Shown here: positions 32,886-39,800 of the stretch, in pieces
Position numbering within the stretch: position 1 is the first letter of the stretch
Layout of the letters: each line of letters opens with the position of its first letter
Assembly (NCBI RefSeq): GCF_039539525.1
Contig: NZ_BAABDH010000113.1
Location: forward strand, 1-64,000
Origin: Hymenobacter algoricola
GTDB lineage: Bacteria; Bacteroidota; Bacteroidia; Cytophagales; Hymenobacteraceae
Direction: 5' to 3'
DNA: 64,000 nt
The notes under the pieces: generated by a model
Seen by the model: the letters and a program-made list of their open reading frames with translations, nothing else
Databases searched by the model: none
What the model was told of the DNA's origin: nothing
Program-made: the position numbers and the translations under genes

Positions 32886-34118
32886 ATGTCTGAATACGAT
32901 TTTCACGAATATCCCAACGGCATCCGGCTGCTGCACAAACAGGTGCCCCACACCAAGATTGCGCACTGTGGCTTTCTGCTCGACATTGGCTCCCGCGACG
33001 AGCAGCCCCACCAGCAGGGACTGGCCCATTTCTGGGAGCACATGGCTTTTAAGGGCACCGAGAAGCGCCGCTCCTTCCACATCCTGAACCGGCTGGAAAC
33101 GGTGGGCGGCGAGCTGAACGCCTACACCACCAAGGAAAAAATCTGCTTTTACGCCTCCCTGCTCAGCACCCACTTCGAGCGGGCCTTCGAGCTGCTCACC
33201 GACCTGACCTTTCACTCCGTATTTCCGGAGCGCGAAATCGAGAAGGAGCGCACCGTGATTCTGGAGGAGATGAGCATGTACCAGGATGCCCCCGAAGATG
33301 CCATCATCGACGAATTCGACACGGTCGTGTACGGGCAGCACTCTTTGGGCCACAACATTCTGGGCACCCGCCAGAGCGTGACCGACTTCCAGCAGGCCGA
33401 CTTCCGGCAGTTTCTGGCCGAAAACGTGCGCACCGACCAGCTGGCGTTTTCCTCGGTGAGCAACCTGCCCTTCGCGGAGGTGAAGAAGCTGGCCGACAAG
33501 TACCTGGCCCCGCTGCCGGCCCGGCTGGGCCCGCGGCCCCGCACCCCGTTTGCCAACTACCAGCGCACCGAGCAGCTGGAGCGCCGGCCCATCACCCAGG
33601 CCCACTGCCTGATCGGGGGCCCGGCCTACGCCATCCGGGACGAGCGGCGGGTGCCGTTCTTTATGCTGAACAACATCCTCGGCGGCCCCGGCATGAACTC
33701 GCGCCTGAACCTGGGCGTGCGCGAAAAGCACGGCCTGGTGTACTCCATCGACTCGACCTACAGCCCCTACACCGACACGGGCCTGTTCGGCATTTACTTC
33801 GGCACCGAGAAAAACCAGGTGAAGCGTACCATCGGGCTGGTGCAGAAAGAGCTGAAGCTGCTGCGCGAAAAGCCGCTCGGCACCAGCCAGCTGCACACGG
33901 CCAAGGAGCAGCTGATGGGCCAGCTGGCCATGGCCGAGGAAAGCAACGGCGGCCTGATGCAGCTGCTGGGCAAAAGCACCCTGGACCTGGGCCGCGTGGA
34001 ATCCATCAATGAAATCTTCGCCCAGATCCGGCAGATTACGGCCGCCCAGCTGGGCGACCTGGCCAACGAGGTGCTGCACGAGGACAACCTGAGCGTGCTG
34101 CAGTATCTGCCCGAGTAG
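32886..34118 (+). CDS. M16 family zinc metallopeptidase
   Basis: The 410-residue protein is a pitrilysin/mitochondrial processing peptidase-like enzyme. The inverted zinc motif HxxEH is HFWEH (His48, Glu51, His52), and the third ligand Glu lies about 76 residues later in ERTVILEEMSMY. The second, inactive-type domain carries NNILGGPGMNSRLNLGVREKHGLVYS. There is no signal peptide. The overall length (about 410) is typical of single-unit M16B enzymes. A short SRA gene follows after 4 bp. Confidence 0.95.
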   Translation: MSEYDFHEYPNGIRLLHKQVPHTKIAHCGFLLDIGSRDEQPHQQGLAHFWEHMAFKGTEKRRSFHILNRLETVGGELNAYTTKEKICFYASLLSTHFERAFELLTDLTFHSVFPEREIEKERTVILEEMSMYQDAPEDAIIDEFDTVVYGQHSLGHNILGTRQSVTDFQQADFRQFLAENVRTDQLAFSSVSNLPFAEVKKLADKYLAPLPARLGPRPRTPFANYQRTEQLERRPITQAHCLIGGPAYAIRDERRVPFFMLNNILGGPGMNSRLNLGVREKHGLVYSIDSTYSPYTDTGLFGIYFGTEKNQVKRTIGLVQKELKLLREKPLGTSQLHTAKEQLMGQLAMAEESNGGLMQLLGKSTLDLGRVESINEIFAQIRQITAAQLGDLANEVLHEDNLSVLQYLPE

Positions 34119-34122
34119 CAGG

Positions 34123-34587
34123 ATGGCGCAACGGATTTTTGGCCACGTAGGCGGCTACCGACCCGGCGACTTATTTGCCGGACGGCTGGACATGAGCCTT
34201 ACGCGGATACACCCGCCGCCGCGCAGTGGCGTGAGCGGGGCCCAGGCCGAAGGCGTGGACTCCATTGTGCTGGCCGACCAGTACGAGGACGACGTCTTTA
34301 CCGAAGCCGAAATCTGGTACACCGGCCACGGTGGGCGCGATGCTAAGTCCGGCCGGCAGGTAGCCGACCAAACCCTGACCAGCCGCAACCGAGCTTTCCT
34401 GAAAAGCCTGAACACAGGCTGGCCGGTGCGCGTCCTGCGCAAGGTTACCGACGAGGTACGCGGCGAAGTCTATCGGTACGAAGGGCTCTATACCGTGGTC
34501 GACTCCCGGTATGGCCCGGGCAAGTCCGGCTTCAAGGTGTGGTTGTTTCTGCTCAGGCCTTTTAGACGGCTGTCATCCTTCATCTGA
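34123..34587 (+). CDS. Lone YDG/SRA domain protein
   Basis: The 154-residue protein is one SRA domain: GVSGAQAEGVDSIVLADQYEDDVFTEAEIWYTGHGGRD, then a DQTLTSRN segment and GWPVRVLRKV. SRA domains flip out and read 5-methyl- or hydroxymethyl-cytosine. In bacteria the domain is usually fused to an HNH or other nuclease; here the protein stops right after KVWLFLLRPFRR and no nuclease frame follows. It may be a stand-alone reader or a C-terminally truncated restriction enzyme. It starts 4 bp after the M16 gene and ends inside a repeat-bearing gap. Confidence 0.85.
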   Translation: MAQRIFGHVGGYRPGDLFAGRLDMSLTRIHPPPRSGVSGAQAEGVDSIVLADQYEDDVFTEAEIWYTGHGGRDAKSGRQVADQTLTSRNRAFLKSLNTGWPVRVLRKVTDEVRGEVYRYEGLYTVVDSRYGPGKSGFKVWLFLLRPFRRLSSFI

Positions 34588-34740
34588 CGTACGCCTGCGA
34601 AGGACCTTCCTCTTTCTGTCTACCAACACTTTTCAGAACCCAAAGCCCTTTCCCGCGCCAGCGGAAAAGGGCTTTGCTCATTTCACAAAGCTTGCGCTTT
34701 ACGCTGACGAAGGTCCTTCGCGCTGCTCAGGATGACAGAC
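34570..34740. repeat. Inverted pair of interspersed repeat arms flanking a terminator
   Basis: The left arm (about 34570-34608, TGTCATCC...GCGAAGGACCTT) and right arm (about 34707-34737, AAGGTCCTTCGC...CAGGATGACA) are inverted and share their end blocks. A hairpin terminator lies between them. This looks like a dispersed intergenic element of the Hymenobacter type, and the SRA gene ends within its left arm. Confidence 0.6.
34642..34675 (+). terminator. Intrinsic terminator downstream of SRA gene
   Basis: Arms 34642-34656 and 34661-34675 pair with one mismatch (AAAGCCCTTTCCCGC and GCGGAAAAGGGCTTT), loop GCCA. Confidence 0.7.
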
Positions 34741-34754
34741 AGATTCGAGGCAGA

Positions 34755-34960
34755 CTACGCCGGGCTGATGCCGTTCAGCGTTGCCGTACCCTGGGCGGAA
34801 AACCGGATGGCGGCGGCTTTCCGGTTTTCCGCCCAGGTGCCGGACCTGGGAAGTGCCGGGAATGAGCAGGATGTTGGGCGAGTGGGGCAGCAGCCAGCTC
34901 AGGGCAATCCGGCAGTGGTACGCGGCGGCTCCCAGGTCGCGCAGGCGGCTTTTTTGCGGT
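34755..34960 (-). pseudogene. Aldo/keto reductase C-terminal relic
   Basis: Reading minus from about 34950 gives RIALSWLLPHSPNILLIPGTS then QVRHL, the conserved C-terminal block of aldo/keto reductases. After HL the frame shifts by one base and continues AENRKAAAIRFSAQ, then a stop at 34757-34755. Only about 65 residues remain, and the catalytic N-terminal barrel is absent. The relic lies upstream of DUF4184 and next to the repeat, suggesting deletion during rearrangement. Confidence 0.75.
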
Positions 34961-34988
34961 ATTATTAGGCCCGCCTTTCTCCCTACCC

Positions 34989-35741
34989 GTGCCTTTCACC
35001 CCCGCCCACCCGGCCCTGATTCTGCCTTTGCTCCGTCCCTGCCGGCGGTGGCTGTCGGCCACGGGGCTGGTGCTGGGCGCCATGGCACCCGACTTCGAGT
35101 ACTTCCTGCGCCTGCGCCCCGACGGCATCTACGGGCACACGCTGGCCGGTATTTTCTGGCTGGATTTGCCGCTGATTATCCTGTTTACCGCCTTATTCCA
35201 TAGCCTGGTGAAGCAACCTTTGGCGGCCTGCCTGCCCGCCTTGCTGCGCCGCCGCCTCGGCCCCCTCACCCGGCCACCCTGGCCGCTCCGGCGGGCTGTA
35301 TCCGCGCCGGTGCTGCTGGGTGGCCTCGTAGGCACGGTGTCGCACCTGTTCTGGGATGCCTTCACCCACGAGGATGGCTTCGTGGTGCTGCGCTGGCCGG
35401 CCCTGCAAGTGCCGCTGCACCTGCTCCACGGCAGCTTCCCGATCTACACCTGGCTGCAGCTGGGCAGCACCCTGCTGGGCCTGCTGGTCATCCTGGGCTA
35501 CCTGCTGCAGCTGCCCACCTTCCCCGAGCGGGCCGGCGTGCCCCCGAGCGTCCGGCTGAAGTTCTGGCTGGTGACGGCCGCGGGCCCGGCGCTGCTGTGG
35601 GGACCGTTTGCCAAGATTTCGGCGCACATCTGGCCCTTCAGTGTCAGCTCCCTGGTCGTGACGGGCATGAGTGCGGCGCTGGTAGGACTGCTGACCGCGG
35701 CCGCGCTTTTCCGGCAGCGGTGGGCCGGCGCGGCCGGGTAG
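34989..35741 (+). CDS. DUF4184 family membrane protein
   Basis: The 250-residue protein begins with GTG and reads MPFTPAHPALILPLL, then LVLGAMAPDFEYFLRLR, the DUF4184 signature. Conserved His/Asp pairs (GHTLAGIFWLDLP, VSHLFWDAFTHEDGF) lie in or near membrane helices, as in the related YdjM/metal-dependent hydrolase-like membrane families. About six to seven helices. The role is unknown; a membrane phospholipase- or hydrolase-like function is only inference. Confidence 0.9.
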   Translation: MPFTPAHPALILPLLRPCRRWLSATGLVLGAMAPDFEYFLRLRPDGIYGHTLAGIFWLDLPLIILFTALFHSLVKQPLAACLPALLRRRLGPLTRPPWPLRRAVSAPVLLGGLVGTVSHLFWDAFTHEDGFVVLRWPALQVPLHLLHGSFPIYTWLQLGSTLLGLLVILGYLLQLPTFPERAGVPPSVRLKFWLVTAAGPALLWGPFAKISAHIWPFSVSSLVVTGMSAALVGLLTAAALFRQRWAGAAG

Positions 35742-35753
35742 CGCCCGGCGCGG

Positions 35754-35761
35754 TACCTTTG
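35754..35761 (+). promoter_or_regulatory. Candidate -7 box of O-methyltransferase gene (TACCTTTG)
   Basis: Full TAnnTTTG match 22 bp before the GTG at 35784. Confidence 0.55.
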
Positions 35762-35783
35762 TCCCGTCCTGCCTCTTCTGCCC

Positions 35784-36434
35784 GTGCCACTCAACGACGA
35801 CGAACTTCAAACCTACGCCGAGGCCCACACCAGCCCCGAAACCGACCTGCTGCGCCGCCTCAACCGCGAAACTCACGTGCAGGTGCTGGCGCCCCGCATG
35901 CTCTCGGGCCAGCTGCAGGGTCGCCTGCTGAGCATGATCAGCCACATGGTGCGCCCCGCCCGCGTGCTGGAGCTGGGCACCTTCACCGGCTACTCGGCCC
36001 TGTGCCTGGCCGAGGGCCTGCAGCCCGGCGGCGAGCTGCACACGGTAGAGCAAAACCCCGAGCAGGAAGACCGGATCCGGCGCTACGTGGCCGCGGCGGG
36101 CCTCACCGCCCGGGTACACCTGCACATCGGCGACGCGGCGGCCGTGGTGACGGCGCTGCCCGGCCCCGCCTGGGACCTGGTGTTTATCGATGCCGACAAA
36201 ATCAACAACGCGGTGTACTATGAGCTGGTGCTGCCCCGGGTGCGGCCCGGCGGCTTTATCCTGATCGACAACGTGCTGTGGAGCGGCAAGGTCCTGCCCT
36301 CCTGCCTGCTTAAGCCCTCCGATAAGGATGCCCACGCGGTGCGGGCCTTCAACGACCTGGTGCAGCAGGATTCCCGGGTGGAGAATGTGTTTCTGCCCCT
36401 GCGCGACGGGCTGCTGCTGGTGCGCAAGCGCTAA
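35784..36434 (+). CDS. SAM-dependent O-methyltransferase (family 3)
   Basis: The 216-residue protein belongs to the caffeoyl-CoA/catechol O-methyltransferase type. SAM motif I is VLELGTFTGYSALCLAEGL; the metal-binding Asp lies in DLVFIDADKINNAVYYELVLPRVRPGGFILIDNVLWSGKV. Enzymes of this group methylate catechol-like hydroxyls or small molecules. The start is GTG, supported by an adjacent TACCTTTG box. The substrate is unknown. Confidence 0.95.
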   Translation: MPLNDDELQTYAEAHTSPETDLLRRLNRETHVQVLAPRMLSGQLQGRLLSMISHMVRPARVLELGTFTGYSALCLAEGLQPGGELHTVEQNPEQEDRIRRYVAAAGLTARVHLHIGDAAAVVTALPGPAWDLVFIDADKINNAVYYELVLPRVRPGGFILIDNVLWSGKVLPSCLLKPSDKDAHAVRAFNDLVQQDSRVENVFLPLRDGLLLVRKR

Positions 36435-36530
36435 CGCCGGCAGCCACTCCCCGGATTCCTTTGTCAGCGCTTGAACATTCCCGTTGGCCCCGCGTCTAAC
36501 CGCGTTATGTATCCTTCAAAGTTGGTTGTT

Positions 36531-39476
36531 ATGAGGAAAGCACTGTGGCTGCTATTCTGCGTGTGTTCGTTTTCCGGGGCCCTGGCTCAGAATTTATCGG
36601 TGCGGGGCCGGATTGTGGATGGCAAGGACCAGGCTCCGCTCATTGGCTCCAACGTGCTGCTCATTCAGCTGCCCGACTCGGTGCGCCAGGGTACGGCGGC
36701 CGACGGGCAGGGTGCCTTTGCCTTTGAGGGCCTGACGACGGGCCGCTACGTGCTGTCCGTTTCGTTTCTGGGCTACACCACCCTGCGGCGGACGCTGGAG
36801 CTGAACAGCCAGTCGCTGAGCCTGGGCGCCGTGGCGCTGCAGAGCGGCGGGGCCGTGGCCCTGAAGGGCGTGGAGGTAGTAGGGCAGGCCGCCGCCTCGG
36901 TGCAGAAGGGCGACACCACCCAGTTCGACTCGCGCGCCTTCAAAACCAACCCCGACGCCAGCGCCCAGGACCTGATTACCAAGCTGCCCGGCGTGGTCGT
37001 GACCGACGGCAAGGTGCAGGCCCAGGGCGAGCAGGTGCAGCGCATTCTGGTGGATGGCAAGGAGTTTTTCGGCTCCGACCCGGATGCCGTGCTCAAAAAC
37101 CTGCCCGCCGAAGCCATCGACAAAATCCAGGTGTTTGACCGCCGCAGCGACCAGTCGCAGTTCACCGGCTTCAACGACGGCAACACCGAGAAAACCATCA
37201 ACATCACCACCAAGCCCGCCTTCCGCAACGGGCAGTTTGGGCGGCTGCTGGCCGGCTACGGCCCCGACCACCTCAACAGCCTGAGCAGCGGCAAGTACCG
37301 CCTGAGCGGCAACCTGAACTCCTTCAAGGGCACCCAGCGCCTGTCCGTGGTGGCGCAGTCCAACAACGTGAACGAGCAGAACTTCGGCACCGAGGACCTG
37401 CTGGGCGTCATCGGCACCTCGGCCCAGGGCGGCGGCGGGGCCCGCGGGGGCGGGCGGCCGGGCGGCGGACGGCCGGGCGGGCAGCAGGGCGGCGGCCAGC
37501 AGGGCGGCGCGGCCGGCAACTTCCTGGTCAACCAGACCGGCGGCATTTCCACCACCCACGCCGTGGGCCTGAACTACTCCGATACCTGGCGCAAGAAAAC
37601 CGACGTGCAGGCCAGCTACTTCTTCAACCTGAGCGACAACACCACCCAGACCAGCACCAACCGGCTCTATAACGTGCTGGAGCAGGGCCGCAAGCTCGGC
37701 TACGACGAAAACTCCGACGCCACGGGCCGCAACATCAACCACCGCTTCAACCTGCGCCTGGAGCACAAGTTCGACACGGTCAACTCGGTGCTCTGGCAGC
37801 CGCGCTTCACCCTGCAGCGCAACACGAGCAACAGCAGCCTCGACGGCCGCACCTTCCTGGCCGGCTCCTCCGACGAGCCCCAGACCATCCAGAGCCTGAA
37901 CAACAGCCGCTATACCTCGGCCCAGGACGGCATCACGCTCACCAACCAGGTGCTGTACCGCCACCGGTTTGCCCGGCGGGGCCGCACCTTCTCGCTGGGC
38001 GTCAATACCACCTACAACCGCCGCAACGCCGACAACTACCTCACCTCCCGGAACTACGACTTCGTGCGCGCCGACACCAGCGCCACCGACCAGTACTCCC
38101 GCCTCGACCAGCTGGGCTGGAACTGGAACGGGAGTGCCAACTACACCGAGCCGCTCAGCCTCAAGGCCCAGCTGCAGGCCAACTACACGGTGTCCTACGC
38201 CCCCAACGACTCCGACAAGCGCACCTTCGACCAGCTCGACGGGCGGCGCACGCCCAACGACGCGCTCAGCAACGTGTTTCGCAGCAACTACCTCACGAAC
38301 TCGGCGGGCCTGACCTACCGCTACCAGTTCGAGAAGGTGGAGTGGGCCGTGGGTGCCGCCGTGCAGCAGGCCCAGCTGCACAACGAGCAGACCTTCCCCC
38401 GCGACCTGACCACCCGGCGCACTTTCTACAACGTGCTGCCCAACGCCCAGCTGCAGTATAAGTTTTCGCGCCAGCAGAACCTGCGCCTCAACTACAACAT
38501 GCGCACCCAGAACCCCAGCATCAGCCAGCTGCAGGAAGTGGTCAACAACTCCAACCAGCTCCAGATCCGCACCGGCAACCCCAACCTGGTGCAGGAATTC
38601 TCCCACAACCTGTTTCTGCGCTACTCTGCCGCCCAGCCCGAAACGTCGCGCTCCTTCTTTGCCCTGATCGGCGGCTCCTATACCGACAACTACATCGGCA
38701 ACAGCACCACCGTGCTGCAGCGGGCCCAGGACTTTGGCGGCGTGACCGTGCCCGCCGGCGGCCAGATTACCCGGCCCGTAAACCTGAATAAGCAGTACTC
38801 GCTGCGCTCCTTTGCCAACTATACCCTGCCGCTGAAGGTCATCAAGTCGAACCTGAACCTGAACGCCAACGCCACCTTCTCCCAGACGCCGGGCATCGTG
38901 AACCAGGGGCTCAACTACAACCGCGCCCCCAGCCTCGGGCTGGGCGCGGTGCTGAGCTCCAACATCAGCCCCGAGCTGGACTTCACGCTCTCGTCGAACT
39001 CCAGCCAGACCTACGCCCGCAACACGCTGCTGAGCCAGAACAACAGCAACTACTTCCGCCAGACCAGCACGCTACGGCTGAACTGGATTCTGGTGCGGGG
39101 CATCACCCTGCAGTCCGACGTGAACCACGTGGCCTACCGGGGCCTGACGGCGGGCTTCAACCAGAGCTACGTGCTCTGGAATGCCAGCCTGGGCAAAAAG
39201 CTCTTTGCCAAGCAGCAGGGGGAGCTCAAGCTCTACGCCTTCGACCTGCTGGGCCAGAACAACAGCATCAGCCGCAGCATCACCGACGCCTACACCGAGG
39301 ACGTGCGCACCAACATCCTGCAGCGCTACCTGATGCTCATGTTTACCTACAACCTGCGCAGCTTCAGCGGCGCCGGCCCCGCCGATGTGCCCCGGGAAGG
39401 CGGCGAGCGGCGCTTCGGCCCGCCCGGCGGCGGCGGCAACCGGCCCGGCGGCGGCGGCGGCGGGTTCGGCGGCTAG
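36531..39476 (+). CDS. Outer-membrane TonB-dependent receptor-like beta-barrel protein
   Basis: The 981-residue protein has a signal peptide (to about residue 20, GALAQ), a CarboxypepD_reg-like domain (about 22-110), a plug-like domain with ITKLPGVVVTDGKVQAQGEQVQRILVDGKEFFG, and a large C-terminal beta-barrel. This is the Bacteroidota OMP_b-brl_3/TonB-dependent receptor layout. Gly-rich stretches occur at about 318-345 and at the C-terminus (GPPGGGGNRPGGGGGGFGG), an unusual exposed tail. No SusD partner is nearby, so the cargo is not a typical glycan utilisation locus. The ATG at 36507 is an alternative. Confidence 0.92.
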   Translation: MRKALWLLFCVCSFSGALAQNLSVRGRIVDGKDQAPLIGSNVLLIQLPDSVRQGTAADGQGAFAFEGLTTGRYVLSVSFLGYTTLRRTLELNSQSLSLGAVALQSGGAVALKGVEVVGQAAASVQKGDTTQFDSRAFKTNPDASAQDLITKLPGVVVTDGKVQAQGEQVQRILVDGKEFFGSDPDAVLKNLPAEAIDKIQVFDRRSDQSQFTGFNDGNTEKTINITTKPAFRNGQFGRLLAGYGPDHLNSLSSGKYRLSGNLNSFKGTQRLSVVAQSNNVNEQNFGTEDLLGVIGTSAQGGGGARGGGRPGGGRPGGQQGGGQQGGAAGNFLVNQTGGISTTHAVGLNYSDTWRKKTDVQASYFFNLSDNTTQTSTNRLYNVLEQGRKLGYDENSDATGRNINHRFNLRLEHKFDTVNSVLWQPRFTLQRNTSNSSLDGRTFLAGSSDEPQTIQSLNNSRYTSAQDGITLTNQVLYRHRFARRGRTFSLGVNTTYNRRNADNYLTSRNYDFVRADTSATDQYSRLDQLGWNWNGSANYTEPLSLKAQLQANYTVSYAPNDSDKRTFDQLDGRRTPNDALSNVFRSNYLTNSAGLTYRYQFEKVEWAVGAAVQQAQLHNEQTFPRDLTTRRTFYNVLPNAQLQYKFSRQQNLRLNYNMRTQNPSISQLQEVVNNSNQLQIRTGNPNLVQEFSHNLFLRYSAAQPETSRSFFALIGGSYTDNYIGNSTTVLQRAQDFGGVTVPAGGQITRPVNLNKQYSLRSFANYTLPLKVIKSNLNLNANATFSQTPGIVNQGLNYNRAPSLGLGAVLSSNISPELDFTLSSNSSQTYARNTLLSQNNSNYFRQTSTLRLNWILVRGITLQSDVNHVAYRGLTAGFNQSYVLWNASLGKKLFAKQQGELKLYAFDLLGQNNSISRSITDAYTEDVRTNILQRYLMLMFTYNLRSFSGAGPADVPREGGERRFGPPGGGGNRPGGGGGGFGG

Positions 39477-39614
39477 AGCTCCGGGTCGGCGCTCCGGGGC
39501 AGCGGAGCCGCCCGTCGGCAGCTTGCCACTCCGTCCGGTGCGGCCTAACCCAAGCGTCCCCCAGTCGGTCCCATGTGCCCGGGGCACCTTGCACCTTTTC
39601 CACCGGCTCTGGTT

Positions 39615-39666
39615 TGTGACAACTTTAGCTGTGACAAAAAATATTGTCACAGCTAAAGTTGTCACA
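39615..39666. repeat. Perfect 23-bp inverted repeat with internal direct repeats
   Basis: Arms 39615-39637 and 39644-39666 are exact complements with a 6-nt loop AAAATA. Each arm contains two copies of the octamer TGTGACAA (or complement) around CTTTAGC, so the element has four octamers. It lies in the 324-bp gap between the receptor and the MltD-like gene. There is no T tract. It may be a hairpin or a dimer operator. Confidence 0.8.
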
Positions 39667-39800
39667 GCGCCTGCGCTCCAGCCGGCTACGATATACTTCC
39701 GGGCCTTGGCTGCCCGCATCCCCCGATTTTTCGCCTACTTTGTAACGGCCGAAAACGGGTTAGCCTCAGCCTTGAGCCCCGGCACGCGGCCTTGCCCAGT

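Noticed and set aside
34732..34968. A 78-codon plus-strand gene
   Set aside because: The same segment on minus gives clear aldo/keto reductase sequence; the plus frame has no features.
36594..38606. A 670-codon minus-strand frame inside the outer-membrane receptor gene
   Set aside because: It is antisense to a gene with clear domains and has no recognisable motif.
39615..39666. CRP-type operator (TGTGA-N6-TCACA)
   Set aside because: The TGTGA and TCACA halves around the centre are separated by 12 rather than 6 bases, and no CRP-like gene is seen.
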